Shown in pieces: positions 23,200 through 31,335 of a stretch of DNA of 64,000 nucleotides. The notes beneath the pieces were generated by a model. That model did not search any database. It was not told the origin of the DNA and worked only from the letters and a program-made list of their open reading frames with translations. Position 1 is the first letter of the stretch. The number at the start of each line of letters is the position of its first letter. Both the position numbers and the translations under genes were made by a program. The stretch is from DSVQ01 sp964484765 (GTDB lineage: Bacteria; Planctomycetota; Planctomycetia; Planctomycetales; Planctomycetaceae): the NCBI GenBank assembly GCA_964484765.1, contig CAZAGI010000011.1, positions 75,755-139,754 of the forward strand. Direction: 5' to 3'.

Positions 23200-24396
23200 T
23201 TAAACCGGCACTTTCGCCAGCGCGGCCCCCAACTCGCGCATCAGGTCGGGTGCGTCTTCCAATCCGATCGAGAGCCGCACGAGGCCGTCGGTGATGCCGC
23301 ACGCGGCACGCTCGGCGGCCGTCATGAACTTGTGCGATGTTCCCGCAGGATAGGACAAGGTGGTTCGCGCATCGGCGAGTGTCGGCGAAAACGGGATGGT
23401 GTCTGCCAGCGAGCGGAAGAAGGCATCCACCGCTGGTCGCCCGCCTTTCAGATCAAACGCCAGCATGCCGCCAGAGCCGCGCGTCAACAAACGTTGTGCC
23501 AGGCCGTGCGTGGGATGCGTCGGCAATCCCGGATAGTACACGCGGGAAATCGCCGGCTGCGACTGCAGAAACTGAGCGATCGTGAGTGCCGACTCTGACA
23601 CGCGCGCCATTCGCAACGGCAGCGTCCGCAGTCCGCGGGAACCCAGCCACGTTTCCATCGGATTGCTGTTCATGCCATACAGCGACAACGCGCCACGGAT
23701 CTTCCGCATCAGCGGAGCCGCTCCCACCATCACCCCCAGCATGACGTCGCCATGTCCGTTCAGATATTTCGAGGCGCTGTGCCAGACAAGCTGCGCGCCA
23801 TGCTCGATCGGCCGCAGCAAACACGGCGTCGCGAACGTGTTATCCACCAGCAGCGGTACGGTTCCGAGGGCTTGAACGACAGCGGGCAAATCGGTCACTT
23901 CCACCAGGGGATTCGACACGCTTTCGACAATCGCCAGCCGTGTTTCTGGCGTGACCGCGGAACGAATCGCCTCGGGATCGGCGACGTCCACATACGTGAC
24001 TTTCACGCCGAACGACGCACACAGATGATTGATTAGCTGTCCGGTGCGGCCGTACAAGACGCGTCCGGCAATGATGTGATCACCCGATTTCACGAGTGCC
24101 AGCAGCGCGGCGGTGAGCGCCCCCATCCCCGAAGCGCTGACAATGCCGGCGTCCGCACCTTCCAACCGCGCGACATCCGCCGCAAAGGCTTCATGATTGG
24201 GATTGCCGTCGCGCGTGTAAATGTAGCCGGCTTCGCGACCAGTGGCGATCGCGTCGAGTTGCCCCAGGTCTTCCAGATCGAACGCCGTCGTCATGTAAAT
24301 CGGCGGCGCACTCGGCCGCGTGATAAACTCCGGCGTCCAACCACCACGCGCGGCAATGGTGGCATCAGATTGAGGCGATTTATGATCGTCTGTCAT
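23200..24396 (-). CDS. PLP-dependent trans-sulfuration enzyme (cystathionine gamma-synthase/lyase or O-acetylhomoserine sulfhydrylase family)
   Basis: A 398-residue fold-type I PLP enzyme of the Cys/Met metabolism family. It has the GYIYTRDGNPNHEAFAADVA segment that begins the core domain, ASGMGALTAALLAL (phosphate-binding region), NTFATPCLLRP, and WHSASKYLNGHGD with the PLP-binding Lys near residue 210. These enzymes form or break C-S bonds between homocysteine, cysteine and related thiols; the exact reaction is not settled by sequence. A longer frame is open upstream, but ATG at 24396 starts the family-like region. Only 14 bases separate it from the DUF1501 gene on the same strand, suggesting co-transcription. 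Confidence 0.93.
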   Translation of the reverse strand: MTDDHKSPQSDATIAARGGWTPEFITRPSAPPIYMTTAFDLEDLGQLDAIATGREAGYIYTRDGNPNHEAFAADVARLEGADAGIVSASGMGALTAALLALVKSGDHIIAGRVLYGRTGQLINHLCASFGVKVTYVDVADPEAIRSAVTPETRLAIVESVSNPLVEVTDLPAVVQALGTVPLLVDNTFATPCLLRPIEHGAQLVWHSASKYLNGHGDVMLGVMVGAAPLMRKIRGALSLYGMNSNPMETWLGSRGLRTLPLRMARVSESALTIAQFLQSQPAISRVYYPGLPTHPTHGLAQRLLTRGSGGMLAFDLKGGRPAVDAFFRSLADTIPFSPTLADARTTLSYPAGTSHKFMTAAERAACGITDGLVRLSIGLEDAPDLMRELGAALAKVPV

Positions 24397-24410
24397 CAAA
24401 TCCTCAAAGA

Positions 24411-25820
24411 TCAAGAAAACAGCCGCGTCAGCGGTTCGCCCGCGGCGATGCGGTGGGGGCGGCCGGTCTGGTCGTGGATTTCGGAGGCGGGGTCGAGGCC
24501 GAACCGCCAGAAAATGGTGGCGGCGATGTCGCCCGGCGTGACGGGATCGACTTCCGGATATGCGGCTTGCTTGTCGCTGGCTCCATAGATCGCGCCGCCC
24601 TGCACTCCGCCGCCGATCAACAGTGCCGAGTAACAATCGGGCCAGTGATCGCGACCGGCATCGCCGTTGATGCGTGGAGTCCGGCCGAACTCACCCATCG
24701 CGACAATCAGCGTGCTGTCGAGCAATCCGCGGACTTCGAGATCTTCCACGAGGGCGGACAAACCGCGGTCGGCCTGGGGCAACAGAAACCGTTTGTGTTG
24801 ATCCATGCAGACGAAGTGCGCGTCCCAGTTTTGTCCCTGCTGACGGCAGTCGTGCACATTCACGAAGGGGACACCGGCTTCGACAAGTCGCCGCGCGAGC
24901 AACAAATTCTGGCCGCGCATCTGCCGCGAAACCGCCAGTTCGGCCCCGTTCCCACCACCACCGCCGGAACCCCGCGCTGCGGGAGGCTGATCAAAGCCAT
25001 ATCGCGCGCGAATGTCCGGCGGTTCCGTATCAATTTCGACGGCTTGCCGAATTGCCGCAGATTCCAGCAACCGATAAGCCCGGTCCTCATAGGGGTTGGA
25101 CAAGCGCGCGTGATCGCGTCGTTCAAGATCGCCGAGCAAGCGCCGGCGATCGCGCAAGCGCTGATCGGGCAAGGAATCCGCGCGGCGCAACAATTCGACG
25201 TTATACCGCTGCTGCTCGGCCTGGACGTCGATCCAGAGTGGATCATAAGCCGTGCCCAGAAAGCCGCCCCCCTGACAGGGAACTTCATGCACATTGCGGA
25301 ACGGAAACGGCAGCGCGGCGAAGGGCACATCCTTGCCAGCGTGAATGCCGCTGTGAGCGATCACGCTGCCGTAACTGGGATAGAATTGCGGCGTTGGCTC
25401 AAAGAGTTCGCGATCGGGTCCGGCGAGCGGTCGCCCGGTCAGCGCATGGATTGACGCCGAGTCGTGCAGGCGCGCCTGGTGCGTCACACTGCGGATGATC
25501 GCCGCCTTGTGCATCCATTTCGACAGCATCGGCAGATGTTCGGAGATGAACACACCGGGGGCCGACGTGGCGATCGGCTGAAATTCCCCGCGGATTTCTG
25601 CTGGAGCAAACGGCTTGAGATCGAAGGTTTCGAGTTGGCTTGGTCCGCCGTAGTAGAAGACCAGAATGCACGCACGAATCTTGGCGCGTCGCGCCGCGGC
25701 GGGCGTTTGGGCCGCCTGGGCCTGCCACAAACCGCCGAGGTGCAATCCGAGCGGCCCGGCTCCGGCGAATTGCAGCAGCCGCCGGCGGGTCAGTAACGAT
25801 GCGTGCAGGAGATCGATCAC
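24411..25820 (-). CDS. DUF1501 protein with TAT-like leader
   Basis: A 469-residue DUF1501 protein (sulfatase-fold, distantly related to alkaline phosphatases). The N-terminus has the twin-arginine-like stretch LLTRRRLLQFAGAGPL before a hydrophobic segment, so it is probably exported folded. Family marks are FYYGGPSQLETFDLKP, GEFQPIATSAPGVFISEHLP, and the closing GRDHWPDCYSALLIGGGVQG. The biochemical role of DUF1501 is unknown; in planctomycetes it accompanies exported PSCyt/DUF1549 proteins, absent here. The GTG at 25820 is preferred because AAGGAAG lies just before it, whereas the frame opens further upstream at ATG 25886. A hairpin lies upstream at 25851. Confidence 0.9.
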   Translation of the reverse strand: MIDLLHASLLTRRRLLQFAGAGPLGLHLGGLWQAQAAQTPAAARRAKIRACILVFYYGGPSQLETFDLKPFAPAEIRGEFQPIATSAPGVFISEHLPMLSKWMHKAAIIRSVTHQARLHDSASIHALTGRPLAGPDRELFEPTPQFYPSYGSVIAHSGIHAGKDVPFAALPFPFRNVHEVPCQGGGFLGTAYDPLWIDVQAEQQRYNVELLRRADSLPDQRLRDRRRLLGDLERRDHARLSNPYEDRAYRLLESAAIRQAVEIDTEPPDIRARYGFDQPPAARGSGGGGGNGAELAVSRQMRGQNLLLARRLVEAGVPFVNVHDCRQQGQNWDAHFVCMDQHKRFLLPQADRGLSALVEDLEVRGLLDSTLIVAMGEFGRTPRINGDAGRDHWPDCYSALLIGGGVQGGAIYGASDKQAAYPEVDPVTPGDIAATIFWRFGLDPASEIHDQTGRPHRIAAGEPLTRLFS

Positions 25821-25850
25821 GGACGCTTCCTTGATGATGCCATCCCCCGA

Positions 25851-25893
25851 ACCAAGGTTGCCCAGGAATGTTGGATCCCTGGGCAACCTTGGT
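25851..25893. terminator. Perfect 16-bp inverted repeat, likely terminator
   Basis: ACCAAGGTTGCCCAGG (25851-25866) is repeated as its exact reverse complement at 25878-25893 with an 11-base loop. It sits 27 bases beyond the stop of the Gfo/Idh gene, before the DUF1501 gene on the same strand. There is no T-run, so if it terminates it is not of the classical type; a REP-like role is also possible. Confidence 0.6.
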
Positions 25894-25920
25894 CGTTGTT
25901 CCCATCACTCCGCTTCAACA

Positions 25921-27312
25921 TCACACCGAGACGTCGATTTCGTAACCCTTGCGCTGTTCGCGCTGGAGCCACTGGTTGGCAGCCGCGTCGCCAACGATCT
26001 GCTCGGTCTTCGAATCCCAGTTGATCTTGCGGCCAAGTCGGATGGTGATGTTTGCGAGATGGCAGGTCGTCATCGCGCGATGATGCGAGTAAACGTCGGA
26101 GATCGGGTCCGTCCGGTCGGCCACGCACTCAAAGAAGTTGCCCATGTGGTTGCCGGGCTTCTTCCCCTTGTACAGCTTCACGAGGTCTTCTTCGGTGATC
26201 GGCTTATCCTTCAGGGCTTCGACCGGGGCGCCCTTCATGCTGCCACGGCTGACGTGGAACCGGCCTTCCGTGCCTTCGAAGAGAATGCCGTTGCCGTCCT
26301 TCGAGTTGCTGACGATGTGCATTTCCGTACCGCCGGGGCACATCACCGTCACATCGAATTTGGTCGCGGCGTTGTAACAATCGTCGCGCTGGGGCACGCC
26401 ATCCTTGAACTCGCACGGATGATCGGCGGTCCCTTCGAGACTGAGCGGGCCGGATTCATCGATACCGAGCGCCCAGGAGGCAATGTCCACGTGGTGGGCA
26501 CCCCAGTCGGTCATCTTGCCGCCGGAGTATTCGTACCACCAGCGGAATTCGTAGTGCGTGCGGGATGCCGGATAGCGGCTGTTCGAGGTCTTGGCTTCCT
26601 TGCTGGACCGGTATTTCACCATGGGCGCCTGACCGAGCCACATGTCCCAATTGAGTTCGGCGGGGACTTCCGCTTCATCAATGTGGCCACTGTCGGTCGA
26701 GCCGCCGATGTCGCAGATCACCTTTTGCACCTGGCCGATGCGGCCCTGCTTGATCATCGACACGGCTTTGAGGAAGTTGAGATTCATTTCGCTGCGTTGC
26801 TGCGTGCCCACCTGGAAGACACGCTTGGTTTCCTGCAGCACTTTGCGAATCTGCTTCCCTTCGTGAATGGTGAGTGTCAGCGGTTTTTCGCAGTAGACGT
26901 CCTTGCCGGCCCGCATGGCATCGATGGCAATCTTGCTGTGCCAGTGATCGGGGGTGACGATCGTCACCACATTAATATCCTTGCGATCGAGCAGCTTACG
27001 ATAGTCTTCGTACATTTCAACCTGGGCGTCTTTTCCCTTCTTGGCCATGGCGTCCTTAACCTTGTCGCGTCCTTGCTCCATATGCAGGCGATCGACATCA
27101 CACACGGCGACGCCGTCGGAATAGTTCAGCGCCCCGCCGACGACCTGATGCCAACGGTCACCGGTGCCGATGCAACCCAGCACCGGACGGTCATTGACGA
27201 GGTTGTAACCGAGCGCCCGGTTTTGGGTGGTGGTGAACCAATAGGGCATCGTCGCGCCGGCGAGTGCGGCCGTGGTCTTCAGAAAATTACGGCGAGTCGA
27301 ACGATGGGCCAT
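25921..27312 (-). CDS. Gfo/Idh/MocA family oxidoreductase, TAT exported
   Basis: A 463-residue NAD(P)-dependent oxidoreductase. The leader STRRNFLKTTAALAGATMP is a twin-arginine signal. The Rossmann fold follows with VLGCIGTGDRW, AVCDVDRLHME, a VVTIVTPDHWHSKIAIDAM segment, DVYCEKPLTLTIHEGKQI (EKP motif) and the C-terminal domain with GGKMTDWGAHHVDIASWALG. Such exported members are abundant in planctomycetes and usually oxidise sugars or inositols. The ATG at 27312 begins the leader. The 5' side of the gene faces the cysH gene across an AT-rich palindrome. It shares the strand with DUF1501 and the trans-sulfuration enzyme. Confidence 0.94.
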   Translation of the reverse strand: MAHRSTRRNFLKTTAALAGATMPYWFTTTQNRALGYNLVNDRPVLGCIGTGDRWHQVVGGALNYSDGVAVCDVDRLHMEQGRDKVKDAMAKKGKDAQVEMYEDYRKLLDRKDINVVTIVTPDHWHSKIAIDAMRAGKDVYCEKPLTLTIHEGKQIRKVLQETKRVFQVGTQQRSEMNLNFLKAVSMIKQGRIGQVQKVICDIGGSTDSGHIDEAEVPAELNWDMWLGQAPMVKYRSSKEAKTSNSRYPASRTHYEFRWWYEYSGGKMTDWGAHHVDIASWALGIDESGPLSLEGTADHPCEFKDGVPQRDDCYNAATKFDVTVMCPGGTEMHIVSNSKDGNGILFEGTEGRFHVSRGSMKGAPVEALKDKPITEEDLVKLYKGKKPGNHMGNFFECVADRTDPISDVYSHHRAMTTCHLANITIRLGRKINWDSKTEQIVGDAAANQWLQREQRKGYEIDVSV

Positions 27313-27390
27313 CGAGATGTTCCTCAGAGTGAGACGGTACGGACCAAGACGTGCAGAAAAGTATACCGTTGCCAAGGGAACGGCGGGAAG

Positions 27391-27524
27391 CAGTGCAAAA
27401 TGAAAAATGAAAAGTGAACGGAGAATCAATTGCAACGTGTGCAATGGGAACCGATCTCGGGACGCGAAGCGGTATTCGGCTTCCCATTTTGTAATTTGCA
27501 TTTTTCACTTCTCACTTTGCACTG
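27391..27524. repeat. AT-rich imperfect palindrome
   Basis: Within this stretch, CAGTGCAAAATGAAAAATGA onward (27391-27418) pairs imperfectly with the end region (27497-27524, ending TTTGCACTG). A second inner pair is AATGGGAA (27443-27450) with TTCCCATT (27481-27488). This is the most AT-rich intergenic DNA in the neighbourhood and can fold as a nested hairpin. It separates the divergent Gfo/Idh and cysH genes. The rest of the gap (27313-27628) shows nothing else I can name. Confidence 0.6.
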
Positions 27525-27628
27525 TCTTTCCTCGATCAAGCCTCGATTGCCCCCGTTTCCGCAGAGCTGCTAAACTCCAGCTGGATCGCAGTGATTTCTT
27601 TCGACTTCGGACCTTTGGAACGCATCGG

Positions 27629-28420
27629 ATGCCTCGACTGACACAAGCGGATTTGGCGCCGCTGAACAAGACACTGGAAGAACGAACGCCGCAGGAATTG
27701 CTGTCATGGGCCGCGACCATCTTCGGCGACCGGTTGGCGCTCCTCTCGGCAATGCAGATGGCCGGCAGTATCGTCTGTCACATGATCGCGCAAACGAAGC
27801 TCAACATTCCCGTGCTCTTCGTTGATACGGGCGTCAACTTTCAGGAAACGCTCGACACCCGCGACCGGCTGGTGAACGAACAAGGGTTGAACGTCGTCAC
27901 GCTCCATCCCGAACTGACGATGACCGAGCAGACGAAAAAATTCGGCGTCCTCTATCTCACGCCTGAAGGACAAAAAGAGTGCTGCAGCATGCGGAAGATT
28001 CAGCCGCTGCTGACCGCGCGTGGAAAGTACGACGGCATCGTGGGCAGCTTGCGCCGCGCCGAAGGCGGCCGCCGCGGTGGCGTGCCGATTTTGGCGCTCG
28101 ATCAGGACATGAACGCCGTGCGGGTGAACGTGCTGGCGAACATGACGGACGAACAATTCCATCAATATGTCGCGGAACACGACGTCATCGTCAACCCGCT
28201 GCATGATCAGGGCTTCACCACGATCAGTTGTAATCGCTGCACCACGCCGGTGTTGCCGAACGAGCCCCCGCGAGCCGGTCGCTGGCGGCATCTCGGTCCG
28301 TGGTCGGCGTACTGCCATATCAACCCGACCGACCGCGACACGGCGAACACGCAGGGGATCGAACTCGATCAAGATGTGCTCAACCGTCTGTTCGGCCGTG
28401 AAACGGATTTTGCGATTTGA
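27629..28420 (+). CDS. cysH: Phosphoadenosine/adenosine phosphosulfate reductase
   Basis: A 263-residue PAPS/APS reductase family protein that makes sulfite in assimilatory sulfate reduction. It shows PVLFVDTGVNFQETL, KECCSMRKIQPL (Cys118, Cys119), GSLRRAEGGRRGGVP, TISCNRCTTP (Cys201, Cys204) and AYCHIN (Cys229). The CC plus CxxC set is the iron-sulfur cluster signature of the APS-using branch, and Cys229 would be the catalytic residue that in the family lies in ECGLH/ECGIH. The usual SFGAED phosphate loop reads SAMQMAG here. The ATG at 27629 replaces a longer open frame that lacks similarity. A sulfur-related context is given by the trans-sulfuration gene nearby. Confidence 0.85.
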   Translation: MPRLTQADLAPLNKTLEERTPQELLSWAATIFGDRLALLSAMQMAGSIVCHMIAQTKLNIPVLFVDTGVNFQETLDTRDRLVNEQGLNVVTLHPELTMTEQTKKFGVLYLTPEGQKECCSMRKIQPLLTARGKYDGIVGSLRRAEGGRRGGVPILALDQDMNAVRVNVLANMTDEQFHQYVAEHDVIVNPLHDQGFTTISCNRCTTPVLPNEPPRAGRWRHLGPWSAYCHINPTDRDTANTQGIELDQDVLNRLFGRETDFAI

Positions 28421-28430
28421 TCGAGCCGCA

Positions 28431-28496
28431 ACAAGCCCGAAGCGCCAGCGACGGGTCGCTTCATCAATACACCCGGCGCTCGCGCTTCGGGCTTGT
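28431..28496. terminator. 20-bp inverted repeat between convergent genes
   Basis: The left arm (28431-28450, ACAAGCCCGAAGCGCCAGCG) and right arm (28477-28496) are reverse complements with a single mismatch. It lies exactly between the convergent cysH and UbiD genes and would serve both as a terminator. The left arm with its ACGGGTC extension is a member of a repeat family also present at 39173, 40188 and 52301. Confidence 0.7.
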
Positions 28497-28503
28497 CAAA
28501 CGA

Positions 28504-30345
28504 TCATATGATCCCATGCAGCGGTCCGCCCGGCGCTCCGAGCGCATCCACGCGCTTCGTCACCACCGGGTCTTCGATCAGTGGCGGAGCGTGGTGCGGT
28601 TTGATGCGGGCGTCGATGATCAGACTGCCGCGGCAACCCCAATGCTTTTGCTGAGTGAACGAACCGATGCCGTGAATGTCCGCCGCGGGGTTGGAGCGGG
28701 TGAACGTCACCCACAACCAGTTGTTCAGCGTTCGCGCGGTGAACTCAGCGTCGTCCACCAGCACGATCAGCGGAAACGCATTGAGCGGATGGTCCGTTGA
28801 AATCGCCTCACAAAACTGCCGGACCGCGGGTTCCACGTCTCCGGTTCGCGCTTCAAACCGTGGCGTCGTGATCGCCACGACTCCCGGCATACAAACCCGC
28901 ACAGCTGTGAAGCCGCGCGGCAACGACATCCCCGCGGGCACTTCCGTCGATAGCGTCCGCCGTACCGGTCCCGTGGCGGCGATCACCACTTTTGAACCGG
29001 CGTTGAGCCCGTCCCCCGAGTAATCCAGCGTGTCGATTGTGGTCCGCGTGTGGAAATGAAGATCGCGTTCCCAGTCGACGCGTTCCAGCATGTGCCGGAA
29101 AAAATCGGCGATGTGATGAATCTCCAGATCCGGGGCGTCTTCCTTCGCGGCGATGAACAAGTACTTGGCGAGCGACAACTGTCCCTGCCCGAGGATTGCG
29201 TTGGCAATCGTGAGCAATTCCTGCGGCCGGCACTCCTTCGCGAAGGGAACGTACCGCTCGCTGCCCATTGCCAGCAGCAATGGATGCACGCCCGCGGCAT
29301 CAACAGCATGCACGGCTTTCAGGCCGGGGACGACCGTCGGGATGATCGGCCCGGTAATCTCATGAATGATCGCTCCGAACGAGGTGTCTTCCTGAGGCGG
29401 ACGCCCTACGACCGTGAACGGCCAGATGGCATCTTTGCGGTGATAGACATGGTTCACGTCCATCACCGGGAAGGGATGCGCGAGACTGTAGTAACCGAGG
29501 TGATCGCCGAACGGTCCTTCGGGTTTGGTGGCGAGCGGGTCGATGGAGCCGGTGATGCAGAAATCGGCGTCGACCCAGACCGGCAAGCTATCGGGACGGG
29601 CAGCCATCCGGATGCCGCGCCGTCCGAGCGCCGCCGCAAAGAGCAGTTCCGACAATCCTTCCGGGAGAGGCATCACAGCAGCAAGGGTCATCGCGGGGGG
29701 ACCACCGACGAAGATGTTGAGCTTCAACCGCTCACCCCGTCGCACGGCTGCCGCGTGATGCACGCCGATGCCACGATGCAACTGGTAATGCAGCCCGATT
29801 TCCTTGTTCGGGACGTACTCGTTGCCCGACAGTTGGATGCGATACATACCGAGATTCGACCGCGTGAACCCAGGCTGATCGGGGTCCTCCGTGTAAACCT
29901 GCGGCAGCGTGACGAACGGACCGCCGTCATTCGGCCAACTGTGCAATCGCGGCAATTGATCGATCGTCGCCTCATTCGCAAAGACCGGCCCAGTGCGGAC
30001 GCGGCGGGTCCACATCGACCACAACGTCCGCGGGACATCGAGATACCGCCACGGGCGTTTCGCCAGTTCGGCTGGGTCGATTTTCAGTTCCACGAGATGC
30101 CGGACCGCGGTGAGCGCATCGCGAAAGAGAAACCGGGTGCGGTCCAATGTGCCGAAGAGGTTCGACACCATCCGGAATCGGCAACCCTTCACGTTCTCAA
30201 AGAGAGCAGCGGGACCGCCGGCCTGGTAAACGCGACGCTGGATTTCCGCCGCTTCGAGATACGGATCGATCTCCTGCGGAATCCGCACGAGTTGTTTCGT
30301 GCGGGCCAGGTCTTCGACGCACTGTTGGAGGCTGGAATATCCCAT
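28504..30345 (-). CDS. UbiD-family decarboxylase
   Basis: A 613-residue member of the UbiD family, which uses prenylated FMN to decarboxylate unsaturated or aromatic acids. It has the VAGGPALLFENV-like N-terminal segment (YQAGGPAALFENVKGCRF), the GIGVHHAAAVRRGERLKLNIFVG-type centre, and EGPFGDHLGYYSLAHPFPVM, where the family's catalytic Glu lies. The length is a little above the usual 490-620. It starts at ATG 30345; the frame stays open further but without similarity. No ubiX partner is seen in the window. It may act in ubiquinone/menaquinone or aromatic acid metabolism; the substrate is unknown. Confidence 0.9.
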   Translation of the reverse strand: MGYSSLQQCVEDLARTKQLVRIPQEIDPYLEAAEIQRRVYQAGGPAALFENVKGCRFRMVSNLFGTLDRTRFLFRDALTAVRHLVELKIDPAELAKRPWRYLDVPRTLWSMWTRRVRTGPVFANEATIDQLPRLHSWPNDGGPFVTLPQVYTEDPDQPGFTRSNLGMYRIQLSGNEYVPNKEIGLHYQLHRGIGVHHAAAVRRGERLKLNIFVGGPPAMTLAAVMPLPEGLSELLFAAALGRRGIRMAARPDSLPVWVDADFCITGSIDPLATKPEGPFGDHLGYYSLAHPFPVMDVNHVYHRKDAIWPFTVVGRPPQEDTSFGAIIHEITGPIIPTVVPGLKAVHAVDAAGVHPLLLAMGSERYVPFAKECRPQELLTIANAILGQGQLSLAKYLFIAAKEDAPDLEIHHIADFFRHMLERVDWERDLHFHTRTTIDTLDYSGDGLNAGSKVVIAATGPVRRTLSTEVPAGMSLPRGFTAVRVCMPGVVAITTPRFEARTGDVEPAVRQFCEAISTDHPLNAFPLIVLVDDAEFTARTLNNWLWVTFTRSNPAADIHGIGSFTQQKHWGCRGSLIIDARIKPHHAPPLIEDPVVTKRVDALGAPGGPLHGII

Positions 30346-30362
30346 CGAAATGCAATTTGTAG

Positions 30363-30435
30363 GGTTTGCCGAGTCTTCGAGGCGAACCACATTCTCGCGC
30401 TGATCCCCTGGTTCGCCTCGAAGACTCGGCAAACC
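30363..30435. repeat. Perfect 27-bp inverted repeat upstream of the UbiD gene
   Basis: GGTTTGCCGAGTCTTCGAGG and the seven following bases (30363-30389) are reverse-complemented exactly at 30409-30435 with a 19-base spacer. It sits in the 5' leader of the UbiD gene. The rest of the gap up to the peroxidase gene (30664) has no gene; a TATGAT at 30577-30582 might be a -10 box. Confidence 0.75.
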
Positions 30436-30663
30436 TTTCTACGCTCATCGGTCGCAGGATTGTAGCCGCACCGTCTGCACGATGAGAGCCTCCGGAATGC
30501 CAGGAAGCAGCCGGGAGGCGGCGGTGCAGCGAAATTGCCTCGCCGACACTAGCCTCGGCCGACCGAACGGCTACACTATGATCAATGTGCGTTGATGTTT
30601 ACCGGATCGTCGCGCGATGGTCCGCATCGATGTTCGACCAGTGAAACCGTCGAGGAGTGTCCC

Positions 30664-31233
30664 ATGAAGCTGTTCATTGCCGGACTGGTGGCGGCTGTTT
30701 GCGCCGCGGTGTCTGTCGCTCAAGCTGCGGAGAAGAGCGTGCCCCCCGTGCTGAATTTCAAGATGAAGTCACTGCAAGGTAAAGAAATCGACCTTTCGAA
30801 GTATCAGGGGAAAGTCGTCCTCATCGTCAACGTTGCCAGCCGTTGCGGGGCCACACCGCAGTATGACCAACTGCAGGACCTGCACGACAAGTACAGCGAA
30901 AAAGGCCTGTCGGTTCTCGGTTTCCCCTGTAACCAGTTCGGTGCGCAGGAACCGGGTTCGGCCGAAGACATCGCCAAGTTCTGCACAGACACTTACAAAG
31001 TGACCTTTGACATGTTCGACAAAGTCGACGTCAACGGCGACAACGCCACGCCGCTCTACAAGCTGCTCACCAGCCCGGAATCGGATCCGAAGTTCCCCGG
31101 CAAGATCGGCTGGAACTTTGAGAAATTCCTTATCGGTCGGAACGGTGAAATCGTGGCCCGTTTCAAGACCGGCGTGAAACCCGACGCCCCGGAAGTGATC
31201 AAGGCGATCGAAGCCGAACTCGCCAAAAACTGA
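30664..31233 (+). CDS. Exported glutathione peroxidase family protein
   Basis: A 189-residue thiol peroxidase of the glutathione peroxidase family. The leader MKLFIAGLVAAVCAAVSVAQA would export it. The mature part has VVLIVNVASRCGATPQYDQL with the catalytic Cys (in place of selenocysteine), FPCNQFGAQEPG with Gln of the catalytic set, and GWNFEKFLI with Trp. It reduces hydrogen peroxide or lipid hydroperoxides, in bacteria usually with thioredoxin. GAGGAG precedes the ATG at 30664, which decides it over an earlier in-frame start. The 30-bp palindrome follows 15 bases after the stop. Confidence 0.95.
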   Translation: MKLFIAGLVAAVCAAVSVAQAAEKSVPPVLNFKMKSLQGKEIDLSKYQGKVVLIVNVASRCGATPQYDQLQDLHDKYSEKGLSVLGFPCNQFGAQEPGSAEDIAKFCTDTYKVTFDMFDKVDVNGDNATPLYKLLTSPESDPKFPGKIGWNFEKFLIGRNGEIVARFKTGVKPDAPEVIKAIEAELAKN

Positions 31234-31247
31234 TCTGTTCTTCCTTG

Positions 31248-31321
31248 TCAGAGCCGCGACCGTCAGGGAGCGAGTTCTTCATCTCAACCCGGAACTCGCT
31301 CCCTGACGGTCGCGGCTCTGA
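31248..31321. repeat. Perfect 30-bp inverted repeat upstream of hpt
   Basis: The left arm (31248-31277, beginning TCAGAGCCGCGACCGTCAGG) is reverse-complemented without mismatch at 31292-31321, leaving a 14-base loop. It lies between the peroxidase stop and the hpt start, ending 14 bases before its ATG. It may terminate the upstream transcript. No T-run follows. The arms are among the longest perfect ones in the window. Confidence 0.8.
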
Positions 31322-31335
31322 TCTTGTAATTGCGT

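Noticed and set aside
25666..27417. 583-codon plus-strand frame over DUF1501 and Gfo/Idh
   Set aside because: Antisense to two recognisable genes; no domain seen in the translation.
29050..30465. 471-codon plus-strand frame antisense to UbiD
   Set aside because: UbiD on the minus strand explains the region; the antisense product is low-complexity and Arg-rich.
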